A stretch of 64,000 bases of DNA from G963668185 sp963668185 (GTDB lineage: Bacteria > Chloroflexota > Dehalococcoidia > Lucifugimonadales > G963668185), in assembly GCA_963668185.1 (NCBI GenBank), contig OY764162.1, positions 1,364,001 through 1,428,000 on the forward strand, written 5' to 3'. Both the position numbers and the translations under genes were made by a program. Of the stretch, positions 24,834 to 34,635 are shown piece after piece (the first letter of the stretch is position 1; every line of letters begins with the position of its first letter). The notes beneath the pieces are model-generated. The model ran no database searches. It was given only the letters and a program-made list of their open reading frames with translations, and was not told the DNA's origin.

Positions 24834-26873
24834 CTACTCGTACCTGATTCTCGGGTCCAGGTAGCCGTAGGCAATGTCCACTATCAGATTTGAAGTGACG
24901 ATGAAGAACGCCAAGAACAGGTTGATGCCCTGGAGTACCGGATAGTCCCGCCTGTTGACCGCCTCTACCAGTTCTCTGCCAAGGCCCGGCACGTTGAAGA
25001 TGCGCTCGATGATTACCTGACCGCCGACTATCAGCGGCACCTGCAAACCAATGATCGTCACGATCGGGATCATCGCGTTCTTCACGGCGTGCCGCCAGAT
25101 GACCAGACGCTCGCGCAGACCCTTTGACCAGGCAGTCCTGATGTAGTCCTGCCTCAGCACTTCCAGCATCATGGACCGCGTCATTCTCATGACCGTGGCC
25201 GAGCCGAAGAGGCCGGCAACGGCAGTGGGTATGAGGAAGAACTTGATGTTCTGTACGGGGTCCTCCAAGAAGAACACGTACTGCATCGGCGGCACCCAGT
25301 CCCACAGGATGGATGGGATGACCAGTACGAGCGTGCCCAGCCAGAAGGACGGGATGGCAAGGCCTGTAATGGCAACCGACCGGCCGACGTAGTCACCAAC
25401 AGTGTCCTGTCTGATGGCTGAGAATATGCCCAGCGGCACCGCCACCATCGTAGAGAGGACCAGCGTCATGAGCCCCAGTTGGACTGTCGGCCCGATCTTC
25501 TGGCCGATTGTTCCCATCACCGTGCGGGTGCCGGTAAATGACTCTCCAAGGTTTGCGCCGAGCGCGCCCCAACGCCAGTACGACCTCCAACTGGAGATGT
25601 ACATGCGGACTCCGCCGGACTTGGTCTGTCCTATGGCTACGCCGGTGATCGGCCTCTGCCTGATAGCCTCACCGTCACCATCGACCAGCGGTAGATTCTC
25701 CCAAGACTGCCCGTAATCCGTAGTCCTTGCCACGATCGCGGGATCGCCGCCCACGAATCCACGGTCGCCTTCGACCGAGAAAACAACCTCGTGCAGCTTG
25801 CTCGTCACCGCAACCGTCTCACCGTTTTCGTTCTGGTAAGTGAGCTGATTGGCCGTCCAGTTCGACCCGCCGTCGGCGCTGACCACAACCGTGCCATTTG
25901 CGCCTACAGCAACAATGTTGGATGGGGTGGCCGAGGTGATGTCTACGAGATCCTCGCCAGTGCCGGTCGAAGCTTCAATCCAAGTGGAGCCGCCGTCATT
26001 CGTCCTGAGAATCGTGCCCCCGTCGCCGACCGCAAAGCCGATGTTGACATCCAGGAAGTGGACCCCTCGCAGATTCGCGACTGTCCCACTGCTTAGCGAC
26101 TCCCACGTGTTGGACTGGTACTCTTCGCCTGTGTCTTCATCAGTCTCCATCGTGGGGACCAGCTTCAGGATCGTGCCGCTTTCACCGACAACCCAAACAT
26201 GCTCACGGTCAATTGCGTCCAGGGCGTGCAAGTTCACGGAGGTGTATGCTTGATCGCAGCCCGTTTCAAGCCCTTGTTCCGAGTAAGTGAAGGTGATGCA
26301 CTGCGGTTTCCAGGTGAACTTTCGAGCGCCGCCCTCGAGAATGGTGTGCCCGCCCTCGTTAGAGTGCAGTATCGTGCCGCCTTCGCCTACTGCCCACACA
26401 TATTCTTCGTCAGCGTAGTCGACAGAGTTCATGCGGTCCTCTGCCTTGACCTCAGGCGACCACGACCTGCCGTTTCTCGTGCCCCAGATAATCCCGTCGG
26501 CGGTGGCCCAACCGATCAGGTGCGTTCGGAACGTAGCCGAAGTAAACGGTTCGGTCGCGAACTCGCCGAGTTCCTTGAAAGTGATGCTCAGATCCTTGGA
26601 ACTTTCGGTGCCCTTGATCAGCCTGCCTTCCCTCTCCGGCCAGCCCAGTATGAACCTGATGTACTGCACGAGGAACGGCTTGTCCAGGCCAAGCTTGGCT
26701 CGAGCAATGGAGTCTCCCTGCTCGCCCGCCAGGTTGCCGGCCTCCCTGTTGGTGGTTGTAACAGCCTCGATATAGTCCCCCGGCAACATCCTTATCAGGC
26801 CCGAGACGATGAACGACGCGATCAGCAGCGTCGGAATAACTAGGAGGACTCTCCTGATGATGTACTTACCCAT
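24834..26873 (-). CDS. DppB/OppB-type ABC permease with an embedded Ycf48-like beta-propeller
   Basis: 679 residues, about twice the normal 310-340. Residues 1-84 are ordinary DppB: TM1 (VLLVIPTLLIASFIVSGLI), RMLPGD and LGLDKPFLVQYIRFILG. Residues about 433-679 are the rest of DppB, with five TM helices and the EAA loop (YIRTAWSKGLRERLVIWRHAV). Between them about 350 residues form a repeat domain: VWAVGEGGTILHS at 159, VWVVGESGTIL at 226, GFAVGDGGTILRTNDGGSTW at 279, IVAVGANGTVVVSADGGSNW at 320 and GFVGGDPAIVARTTDYGQSW at 372. These are BNR/Ycf48-type blades. The insertion falls in the extracytoplasmic loop after TM1. The frame is intact and both ends match DppB, so it is not a frameshift. 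Confidence 0.92.
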   Translation of the reverse strand: MGKYIIRRVLLVIPTLLIASFIVSGLIRMLPGDYIEAVTTTNREAGNLAGEQGDSIARAKLGLDKPFLVQYIRFILGWPEREGRLIKGTESSKDLSITFKELGEFATEPFTSATFRTHLIGWATADGIIWGTRNGRSWSPEVKAEDRMNSVDYADEEYVWAVGEGGTILHSNEGGHTILEGGARKFTWKPQCITFTYSEQGLETGCDQAYTSVNLHALDAIDREHVWVVGESGTILKLVPTMETDEDTGEEYQSNTWESLSSGTVANLRGVHFLDVNIGFAVGDGGTILRTNDGGSTWIEASTGTGEDLVDITSATPSNIVAVGANGTVVVSADGGSNWTANQLTYQNENGETVAVTSKLHEVVFSVEGDRGFVGGDPAIVARTTDYGQSWENLPLVDGDGEAIRQRPITGVAIGQTKSGGVRMYISSWRSYWRWGALGANLGESFTGTRTVMGTIGQKIGPTVQLGLMTLVLSTMVAVPLGIFSAIRQDTVGDYVGRSVAITGLAIPSFWLGTLVLVIPSILWDWVPPMQYVFFLEDPVQNIKFFLIPTAVAGLFGSATVMRMTRSMMLEVLRQDYIRTAWSKGLRERLVIWRHAVKNAMIPIVTIIGLQVPLIVGGQVIIERIFNVPGLGRELVEAVNRRDYPVLQGINLFLAFFIVTSNLIVDIAYGYLDPRIRYE

Positions 26874-27052
26874 GGTCTGTCACCTAGAGTGAATTGGGCT
26901 GCCGGGAATTGGGCAGCACGTAATCGCAGGCGTATGCCCTACGCTGGGGCGGATACTGCCTGCTACCAAGTTTGTTGTCAAGATTGTTACTGAATTCACA
27001 AGCGTTGGGCGATCTGAGTTGGGCCGGGGCGCTAGAGCGGTTGCGCGGAGCG

Positions 27053-27634
27053 TCAGCTTGGATCGGAGTCCGGCAACTCGCCCTTTGGCACCACGGTGAT
27101 CGTGCCGCGCATCCATGGGTGCGGGATGCAGTAGAACTCGAACTCGCCCGGCTCATCGAACGTCAGCCAGACCGACTTGGTCCGTTCCGGCACGAGCACG
27201 CTGAAGCCCTGGGACGGCAGGGTGAACGTGTGATAGCCGTAACCTTCCGGCTCTACCCTGCCCTTCAGCAGCAGGCGGATGTTGTCGCCTTCCTCCAGAG
27301 TGAGCTTGTTGGGCTGGAAGGCGTAAACGCCCGGTTCGGTCCCCGTCACCATCCAAATGGTCTTGTACCCCTCCGCCCTGGCCGCGATTCGCGTAGCCAT
27401 GTGCGCGGGGATGGGCGTGCCGGTGGACTCGGGCGCAGCGGCGGATTCAGCAATGGGTGTGGGCTCCGGCATCACTACGATGTCGTCCGATCTGCACGCG
27501 GCCACGAGCGAGAGCGCCAAGACCAGTACGGCAATGCCGATAAGCCTGCTCGCGCCAGCAGACTGGGGAAGAGGCCGGAGGCCCCACCCGGACCACCCCT
27601 GGATTCCGGCCTTCGCCGGAATGACGGTTAGCAA
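27053..27634 (-). CDS. Cupredoxin-domain lipoprotein, 5' end formed by a repeat
   Basis: 193 residues if read from the ATG. A hydrophobic stretch and lipobox (LVLALSLVAAC) near residues 35-47 mark an exported, lipid-anchored protein, followed by a Pro/Thr/Ala linker. The C-terminal cupredoxin fold has GYHTFTL and FEFYCIPHPWMRGTI, giving His, Cys, His and Met ligands for a type 1 copper site. The first 24 or so codons come from intergenic repeats C and B (VIPAKAGIQG), so the natural start may have been lost or replaced; no ATG lies between the repeat and the lipobox. Probable electron carrier on the outer face of the membrane. Confidence 0.78.
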   Translation of the reverse strand: MLTVIPAKAGIQGWSGWGLRPLPQSAGASRLIGIAVLVLALSLVAACRSDDIVVMPEPTPIAESAAAPESTGTPIPAHMATRIAARAEGYKTIWMVTGTEPGVYAFQPNKLTLEEGDNIRLLLKGRVEPEGYGYHTFTLPSQGFSVLVPERTKSVWLTFDEPGEFEFYCIPHPWMRGTITVVPKGELPDSDPS

Positions 27635-27707
27635 AGGTCTGCCTTCGCCGGAATGACGGTTAGCGAAGGTCTGCCTTCGCCGGAATGACGGTTATGCAAA
27701 GGTCTCC
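27554..27707. repeat. Repeat B plus a three-copy tandem of repeat C derivative
   Basis: A partial family B hairpin at 27554-27575 and a family C unit around 27598-27629 run into three tandem 32-bp copies of CTTCGCCGGAATGACGGTTA plus 12 more bases (27611-27642, 27643-27674, 27675 to about 27707, the last diverged). The array separates the two cupredoxin genes and supplies the first codons of the downstream one. Confidence 0.85.
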
Positions 27708-27730
27708 CTTGTACGGATTGCCATGCGCGC

Positions 27731-28267
27731 CTACTCCGGGGCCGTGACCCTGACGACGCCGGTCATGTACGGATGCGGGATGCAATAGAACTCGTAAGCG
27801 CCCGGAACATGGAAGGTGTACGAAAACCTGTTTGTCTGTCCGGGCGTTATGACCTCGTCGATGCCTAACCGATCGATCGTAAAGGTGTGGTACTCCCTTC
27901 TAGCCTTGAAGCTCAACGTCACTGTGTCTCCCGCCTCAAGATGAACGTCCCGCAGAGTGTACTGGAAGCTCTGGTAGAGAGGCTCGGTATCCACCTCCAG
28001 TTCCAGTGCGCCGTCCGGGGGCGCTATGTGGCGAGTGAAGGGTACGACGCCTTCAGGCCAAGGTCCGGGAGTGGGCAAGTCAGGCCAGGGGGCGTAGTCA
28101 TACAGAGGAGGGTCGGCTACTGCCATGCCGCCGGTCGCGCCAGCGCTTTCGCTAACGATGAACTCCGGCCGCTCCTGGCACGCGACCGACGCGAGCGCCA
28201 GCGTGGCCAGCGCCGCGATTCCCAAGCAGCGTACTGCAATGCCTCCGGGGCCAGTCCCCGCCTTCAA
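27731..28267 (-). CDS. Cupredoxin-domain lipoprotein
   Basis: 178 residues. The signal peptide has a lipobox (LATLALASVAC) at about residues 20-30. The cupredoxin domain holds REYHTFTI and YEFYCIPHPYMTGVV, the same His, Cys-x2-His-x2-Met layout as its neighbour. The two proteins share architecture but differ in the linker. It is likely an extracytoplasmic copper electron-transfer or copper-binding protein. The pair lies upstream of the Dpp-type permeases on the same strand, about 180 bp away. Confidence 0.83.
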   Translation of the reverse strand: MKAGTGPGGIAVRCLGIAALATLALASVACQERPEFIVSESAGATGGMAVADPPLYDYAPWPDLPTPGPWPEGVVPFTRHIAPPDGALELEVDTEPLYQSFQYTLRDVHLEAGDTVTLSFKARREYHTFTIDRLGIDEVITPGQTNRFSYTFHVPGAYEFYCIPHPYMTGVVRVTAPE

Positions 28268-28323
28268 CCTTCGACCAACCTCCTCCCAGCGACCCCGGTT
28301 CCTATGAAGTCAGGCCGCCTGCG

Positions 28324-29145
28324 CTATGGCAGAGCGGGCTTTACGGCCTTCAGCGAGAACATGAGGGGGACTGACTCAGTTTTCTCCGGCAAGCGCCACA
28401 GGCCGTCATCGCCTCTCTCCATGAAAGGTAGCATCCTGTAGGCGCAGCGCCGGTGCTCGTTCAGGCGCCTTATAACCAGCCCTCTTGCCGCCAGGGCCGT
28501 AACCACTTCGCCGAGGCCGTGAGACCATTCATACGTGGTCGAAGTGACTTCGACGTCCTGGGCCGCGTACGACCCCTCGCCATCGGGGACCCACTCCTGC
28601 GGCAAGCGCTGTTTGAAGTAGGGGTACCGCACTTCAAGGCGGCCGTCGTCGCGCTCGAAGTCGAACACGGTGGCCATGGGGTGGAACTCGGCTATGAAGA
28701 AGGTACCTCCGGGCTTCAGGAAGTGATCGATTACCTCTGCCCAGCGATCGAGGTCCGGCAGCCAGACGATCACACCGTAAGAGGTGAAGACTATATCGAA
28801 GGCGCCGTTTAGATTCTGGGGCAGGTCGTAAACGTCCGACCGGACGAAGCGCGCTTCAATCCCAAGCTCTTCAGCGAGCGCCCGGGCCATGTCGATCGAC
28901 TCGTCGGATATGTCCGCGCCCGTGACGTTCGCTCCAAGCCTTGCCCATGAGAGCGTGTCCTGCCCGAAGTGGCATTGAAGGTGGAGCATGGACTTGCCGG
29001 ACACGTCGCCGAGTTCATTCAACTCGATATCGAGCAGCGAGTTCCGGCCGGCCTTGAAGGATTCCAGATCGTAGAACTCAGACCTGGAGTGGGAGGGAGT
29101 GATCTCGTTCCAGTAGGCGCGGTTCGCCTCGTTGTAGTGGACCAC
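28324..29145 (-). CDS. Class I SAM-dependent methyltransferase
   Basis: 273 residues. It has MLHLQCHFGQDTLSWARLGANVTGADIS, a SAM-binding loop with the CHFG variant known in ubiquinone/menaquinone-methyltransferase-like proteins. IVFTSYGVIVWLPDLDRWAEVI and FFIAEFHPM follow. The start is GTG 29145. It is 21 bp downstream of citrate synthase on the same strand and may be co-transcribed. Substrate unknown. Confidence 0.83.
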   Translation of the reverse strand: MVHYNEANRAYWNEITPSHSRSEFYDLESFKAGRNSLLDIELNELGDVSGKSMLHLQCHFGQDTLSWARLGANVTGADISDESIDMARALAEELGIEARFVRSDVYDLPQNLNGAFDIVFTSYGVIVWLPDLDRWAEVIDHFLKPGGTFFIAEFHPMATVFDFERDDGRLEVRYPYFKQRLPQEWVPDGEGSYAAQDVEVTSTTYEWSHGLGEVVTALAARGLVIRRLNEHRRCAYRMLPFMERGDDGLWRLPEKTESVPLMFSLKAVKPALP

Positions 29146-29166
29146 GGCAGGTACAGCGTCTCGAGG

Positions 29167-30459
<1,293 letters not shown>

Positions 30460-30544
30460 TCCGTGCTCCCTTCAGCGGGTTGTTTTCAATTGTACGCTTT
30501 ATCGAGGAATATGAGAAACGGCCCCTCTAACCTGCCGGGGCGGG

Positions 30545-30550
30545 TATAAT
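30545..30550 (+). promoter_or_regulatory. -10 element for relA/spoT
   Basis: Perfect TATAAT followed by CC, 43 bp before the ATG. The hexamer at -35 spacing (CCCCTC) does not match, so the promoter may depend on other contacts. Confidence 0.45.
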
Positions 30551-30592
30551 CCGGGTTCGCGCCTCCTGACAGCCTGAACTGCAAGGGAGCCT

Positions 30593-32755
30593 ATGGAAGC
30601 ACTGCTGGCAAGGGCAAGGGAGTACATCCCGGAAGACAAGCTGGGCGTAATCGAAGACGCGTACCGGTTCGCCGAGTTTGCCCACGACGGCCAGCTTCGC
30701 ATGTCCGGCGAGCCGTTCATCGAGCACCCGTTGCAGACGGCCATGTACCTCGCGGATCTGAAGCTCGACTCGTCGGCTATCGCCGCCGCGCTTCTGCACG
30801 ATGTCCTGGAGGACTGCGAGGAGGTCAGCTACGCCGACCTGGAGGGGGCCTTCGGCAACGAGATCGCGCATCTCGTGGACGGCGTCACCAAGCTGACGCA
30901 GACGGAGGCGATCTCCGAGGAGCGCGACTCCGCGCTCAGGCTGACGCCCGCGGACGGCCTGGCCCAGGCGGCAACGCTCCGCAAGATGCTGATGACGATG
31001 GCGGAGGACATCCGCGTCGTGCTCATCAAGCTGGCGGACCGGCTCCACAACATGCGCACGCTGGACAGCCTGCCGCCCGAGCGGCGCAGGGTGTTCGCAC
31101 AGGAGACGCTGGACATCTACGCGCCGCTCGCCCACAGGCTGGGCATCTGGGAGGCGAAGTGGCAGCTTGAGGACCTGGCGTTCCAGCACATCGACACCGA
31201 CTCTTACCGTGCGGTCTCGGACCTTCTCGCCTCCAAGCGGGTAGAGCGCGAGGAGTACATCGAGAGGATCATCGGGCTGCTCCAGGCCGAGCTTCGGCAG
31301 GCCGGGATCAAGGCCGAGGTCTCGGGCAGGCCGAAGAACATCTACAGCATCCACAAGAAGATACGGAAGTACGCGGAGCAGAACCGCTCGGCGGACGAGA
31401 TCTACGACCTGTTCGCGGTCCGGGTGCTGGTGGAGAAGGTGTCGGACTGCTACGGAGCGCTCGGGGCCATACATTCGCGCTGGTACCCGATCCCGGCGAG
31501 CTTCGACGATTACATCGCCAACCCTAAGGACAACCTCTACCGGTCGCTGCACACGGTGGTGCTGGCCGAGGAGGCCAACCCGGTGGAGATACAGATCCGG
31601 ACGTTCGAGATGCACAGCGTGTCCGAGTACGGGGTGGCGGCTCACTGGCTGTACAAGGAAGGCGGCGCCTCGGACGTCCAGTTCGAGGAGAAGATGACTT
31701 GGCTGCGGCAACTGCTGGAGTGGCAGCGGGACGTCTCCTCGGCGGAGGAGTTCGTCGAGTCGTTCAAGACGGACATCTTCAACGACCAGGTGTTTGTGTA
31801 CACGCCGAAGGGTGAGGTCAAGGAGCTGCCTGCGGAGTCCACGCCTCTGGACTTCGCCTACCGCATTCACACGGACGTGGGGCACCGGTGCATCGGATCG
31901 AAGGTCAACGGCAAGCTGGTGTCGCTGTCGTACCGGCTGCAGATCGGGGACACGGTGGAGATCCTCACGTCGAAGACGGAGCGCGGGCCGAGCCTGGACT
32001 GGCTCAACCCCGATTCCGGCTATGTGCGTACCGGCTCCGCGAGGTCGAAGATCAGGCAGTGGTTCAACCGGCAGGAGCGGGACGCGAACCTTGCGCAGGG
32101 GCGGGAGATCTACAACAAGCAACTGCGGCGGCTGACGACGGAGATGGACAACATCGACCTGGCGGAGCTTACGGGCTTCGAGACGCGGGACGAGTTGTTC
32201 ATCGCCCTGGGCAACGGGACGATCACGGTGCCGCAGGTGGTGAACCGGCTGACTGCCGAGGACGTGTCGCCGCAGCCTGAGGAGCCGATCAAGCTGCCGA
32301 CCGTCGGGCCGGCGGCGGGCATCGAGGTGATGGGCGTGGGGGACCTGCTGACGCGGATGGCGGGCTGCTGCAACCCGATACGCGGGGACGCGATCGTGGG
32401 GTACATCACGCGGAACCGGGGGGTGACAGTGCACAGGCCCGCCTGCCCGAACATCATCGCGGAGGACGAGAAGGAGCGGCTGGTGCCCGTGGGCTGGGGC
32501 GAGTCGCACGAGGTGTACCCGGTGCGGGTCCGGCTGGAGGCGTGGGACCGGGTTGGGCTGCTCGGCGACGTGACGACGATGGTGTCAAACGAGCGGGTCA
32601 ACATCAGCAACTGCGTGTCGGAGCCGGCCCACGGCATGACGGTGATCACGCTGACGGTGTATGTGAAGGGCATCGACCAGTTGAACGTGCTGTTCTCGAA
32701 GCTGGAGGGTGTTAAGGGGGTGGTTTCGATCGACCGGGTGCGGTCTGGGACATAG
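30593..32755 (+). CDS. relA: Bifunctional (p)ppGpp synthetase/hydrolase
   Basis: 720 residues of the long RSH family. The hydrolase HD domain has EHPLQTAMYLADL and AALLHDVLEDCEE near residue 60. The synthetase domain has DLFAVRVLVEKVSDCYGALG and NPKDNLYRSLHTVV near 280-320. A TGS domain (VFVYTPKGEVKELP), a zinc/helical region with CCNPIRGDAIVGYI and a C-terminal ACT domain complete it. An intact HD motif suggests both synthesis and hydrolysis, so spoT-like naming is equally valid. AAGGGAG lies 5 nt before the ATG. Confidence 0.95.
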   Translation: MEALLARAREYIPEDKLGVIEDAYRFAEFAHDGQLRMSGEPFIEHPLQTAMYLADLKLDSSAIAAALLHDVLEDCEEVSYADLEGAFGNEIAHLVDGVTKLTQTEAISEERDSALRLTPADGLAQAATLRKMLMTMAEDIRVVLIKLADRLHNMRTLDSLPPERRRVFAQETLDIYAPLAHRLGIWEAKWQLEDLAFQHIDTDSYRAVSDLLASKRVEREEYIERIIGLLQAELRQAGIKAEVSGRPKNIYSIHKKIRKYAEQNRSADEIYDLFAVRVLVEKVSDCYGALGAIHSRWYPIPASFDDYIANPKDNLYRSLHTVVLAEEANPVEIQIRTFEMHSVSEYGVAAHWLYKEGGASDVQFEEKMTWLRQLLEWQRDVSSAEEFVESFKTDIFNDQVFVYTPKGEVKELPAESTPLDFAYRIHTDVGHRCIGSKVNGKLVSLSYRLQIGDTVEILTSKTERGPSLDWLNPDSGYVRTGSARSKIRQWFNRQERDANLAQGREIYNKQLRRLTTEMDNIDLAELTGFETRDELFIALGNGTITVPQVVNRLTAEDVSPQPEEPIKLPTVGPAAGIEVMGVGDLLTRMAGCCNPIRGDAIVGYITRNRGVTVHRPACPNIIAEDEKERLVPVGWGESHEVYPVRVRLEAWDRVGLLGDVTTMVSNERVNISNCVSEPAHGMTVITLTVYVKGIDQLNVLFSKLEGVKGVVSIDRVRSGT

Positions 32756-32760
32756 GGGGA

Positions 32761-34008
32761 TTATGCAGGCTGCGTAAGTGTGGCGACGCATTCTATGTGG
32801 TGGGTGTGGGGGAACATGTCTATGGGTTGGACGGACTCTATGGCGTAGCGGCCTTCGACCAGGTATGCGAGGTCGCGGGCGAGGGACGCAGGGTCGCAGG
32901 AGACGTAGATGACGCGGGGCGGGGCTAGGCCGATGAGCGCTTGGAGCGCGGCCTCGTGGCAGCCGGAGCGCGGCGGGTCCAGGACTACGGCGTCGGGGGT
33001 CTCCCGCATAGATGACAGGACGTGCTCTGTCTTGCCTTCTACGTATTCGAGGTTCTTGATGGCGGACGCGTTGACGGCGGCGTCCTCTACGGCGGCGCGG
33101 GACTCCTCGATGGCGATGACGCGGCGGGCGCGTTCGGCTGCGGCGACGGCGAAGACTCCGACTCCGGCGTAGGCGTCGACGACGGTCTCACGGCCCGTGA
33201 GGCGGAGGCGTTCGCGGACGAGCTCCAGCATTCGTTCGGCCTGCCGGGTGTTGACCTGGAAGAAGGACGGGGAGCCGACGCGGAACCTGTGGCCTAGCAG
33301 CTTTTCTTCGTAGTGGGGCTGGCCGGTGAACCGCCGGATATCGCGGCTCTGAAGGTGGGGCTGGATGAGCCACTCGCCGGTGTTGACGCCGTATCGCATG
33401 GTTAGCTGGGAGGTCTCGCCGCAGAGGCCGTTCAGTTCGGCGAGCGTGTCGTTGATCCAGGGGGCCATCAACATACATCGGTCGATCTCGACGAAGCGGC
33501 GGGTGATGCGGTTTACGAAGCCGAGCCTGCCCTGCTTCCGCACGGTGAACCGGGCGTGGTTCCGATACTCGAATCTTTCTAAAGCAGGCATCACGCTGGA
33601 TACCTCAACATTTCGAAGCGGGCCGTGCTCCTGGAAGCGGTCCACGACGTGCGCGCGCTTCAGGCGTAGCTGGTGTTCGTAGTCGATGTGCTGCCACTGG
33701 CAGCCGGTGCAGGGGCCGAAGAACGGGCACGGCGGCGGCACGCGGTGCGGCGAGGGCTCCAGCACGTCGGTCACAATGCCGGAGACGTAATGCTTGCGCC
33801 TTCGGCGGTATCGCACGATGCGGGCGACGACGCGCTCGCCGGGGATGCCGCCGAACACGTTGACCGGCTCGCCGTCGAGGTCCGCGAGGGTGTCGCCGAG
33901 GTCGCCCATGCGGTCGAGGTATAGCTCGGCGTGCTCGGATTGGTCGCCGGTCTGAGGGCGCTTAGCGGCGGTCAACGGCGCCCTCCCAAAATCCAAAAGA
34001 TGGGACAT
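32761..34008 (-). CDS. 23S rRNA (uracil-5-)-methyltransferase, RlmD/TrmA family
   Basis: 415 residues from the ATG chosen. A short TRAM-like N-terminus precedes the 4Fe-4S cysteines CPFFGPCTGC. The SAM fold has VVDAYAGVGVFAVAAAERA and VVLDPPRSGC, and the catalytic region is VIYVSCDPASLARDLAYL with the nucleophile Cys. The enzyme methylates U at C5 in rRNA or tRNA. Start is uncertain: no Shine-Dalgarno is visible, the frame stays open 12 more codons, and the start lies in a 10-bp tandem repeat. It is tail-to-tail with relA with a 5-bp gap. Confidence 0.88.
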   Translation of the reverse strand: MSHLLDFGRAPLTAAKRPQTGDQSEHAELYLDRMGDLGDTLADLDGEPVNVFGGIPGERVVARIVRYRRRRKHYVSGIVTDVLEPSPHRVPPPCPFFGPCTGCQWQHIDYEHQLRLKRAHVVDRFQEHGPLRNVEVSSVMPALERFEYRNHARFTVRKQGRLGFVNRITRRFVEIDRCMLMAPWINDTLAELNGLCGETSQLTMRYGVNTGEWLIQPHLQSRDIRRFTGQPHYEEKLLGHRFRVGSPSFFQVNTRQAERMLELVRERLRLTGRETVVDAYAGVGVFAVAAAERARRVIAIEESRAAVEDAAVNASAIKNLEYVEGKTEHVLSSMRETPDAVVLDPPRSGCHEAALQALIGLAPPRVIYVSCDPASLARDLAYLVEGRYAIESVQPIDMFPHTHHIECVATLTQPA

Positions 34009-34030
34009 TCTGGGACATTCAGAGACATTT
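34001..34030. repeat. Three phased 10-bp repeats at the start of the methyltransferase gene
   Basis: TGGGACATTC, TGGGACATTC and AGAGACATTT follow each other without gaps. The 10-bp period would put the units on one face of the helix. They overlap the assumed start codon of the RlmD-type gene. Between here and 34230 I see no gene; TTCCAAG (34028-34034) and CTTGGAA (34069-34075) form a loose inverted pair. Confidence 0.55.
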
Positions 34031-34251
34031 CCAAGCTGGAGCACGTCGCTCCTGTCACCGCGGTGGCCCTTGGAATGACACCTAACTGCCCCAAAGTTGT
34101 CCCAAAAACGCGCGGATTTGCCCCAATTTTGACACGGTCACGGCTGGGGGGTCGATGGCGGCGCGGCGGTGCGGTGTTAATGTTCATGCGGCAATAATAG
34201 TACACTAGTTCTCTGGGCGCAAGGGCGAGGTGCGGGCAGTGGGGCGAACTA

Positions 34252-34280
34252 TTGACATAACAGAACCCATGCACTATTTT
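34252..34280 (+). promoter_or_regulatory. Sigma-70 promoter P1 of the accessory cassette (leaderless type)
   Basis: Perfect TTGACA at 34252-34257, a 17-bp spacer, then TATTTT at 34275-34280. Transcription should start on or next to the ATG at 34288, only 7 nt after the -10. P2 at 38313-38341 is nearly identical over about 40 bp, including the GAATACATGTAC that follows. Confidence 0.8.
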
Positions 34281-34287
34281 GGAATAC

Positions 34288-34335
34288 ATGTACTGGGAAC
34301 GTTCTGCGATCCGGCGGCTCGGAGGCCTGCGATGA
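34288..34335 (+). CDS. Fifteen-codon leaderless leader peptide coupled to the HTH gene
   Basis: ATG at the predicted transcription start reads MYWERSAIRRLGGLR and stops with TGA, which overlaps the ATG of the HTH gene (ATGA). Its beginning resembles the first residues of the 164-residue protein expressed from P2 (MYGNNGTIRRI), so it looks like a truncated duplicate of that gene now serving as a coupling leader. Too short to prove by sequence alone. Confidence 0.5.
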   Translation: MYWERSAIRRLGGLR

Positions 34336-34568
34336 CTGAGGCCGGGGACCTGACGCGCCTGCGGAAAGCGGAGGCGGCCGGCCTGACCGTCCGCGAGTTC
34401 GAGGTGCTGCTGCTCCTGTCCCAGGACATGGACACCGCGGAGGTCGTGGACCATCTTAACCTGAGCCGCCACACCGTCCACAATTATATCCGCAACGCCC
34501 GCGAGAAGCTGGGAGCGAAGTCCAAGCTGTCTGCGGTGCTGGCGGCCCAGCGCCTCGGGCTGGTCTGA
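34332..34568 (+). CDS. LuxR/GerE-type helix-turn-helix regulator, single domain
   Basis: 78 residues. After a short N-terminus (MTEAGDLTRLRKAEAAG) comes a complete GerE domain: LTVREFEVLLLLSQDMDTAEVVDHLNLSRHTVHNYIRNAREKLGAKSKLSAV. GGAGG lies 6 nt before this ATG; the longer frame would start inside the promoter. There is no receiver or ligand domain. The N-terminal 16 residues match those of the 88-residue protein at 38836 (MTDAEDLQRLRRAAAAG), so the 5' end is a duplicate joined to an HTH. It probably controls the cassette to its right. Confidence 0.8.
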   Translation: MTEAGDLTRLRKAEAAGLTVREFEVLLLLSQDMDTAEVVDHLNLSRHTVHNYIRNAREKLGAKSKLSAVLAAQRLGLV

Positions 34569-34635
34569 TGGCCTCTCGCTGGCCGAGTGCCTCTTCCCCG
34601 CACCGTTCGACCTGGCTTAGAGCCACGCCGGAAAT

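Noticed and set aside
27611..27707. Three 32-bp tandem units as a mini-CRISPR
   Set aside because: Units are contiguous without spacers and derive from intergenic repeat family C.
30527..32509. Long open frame (660 codons) antisense to relA
   Set aside because: High-GC antisense shadow: no family motif, arginine/leucine/histidine-rich translation, and the plus strand encodes an unmistakable RSH enzyme.
34230..34331. N-terminal extension of the HTH protein from the GTG/ATG upstream
   Set aside because: It would start before promoter P1. The GGAGG-preceded ATG at 34332 is far better.
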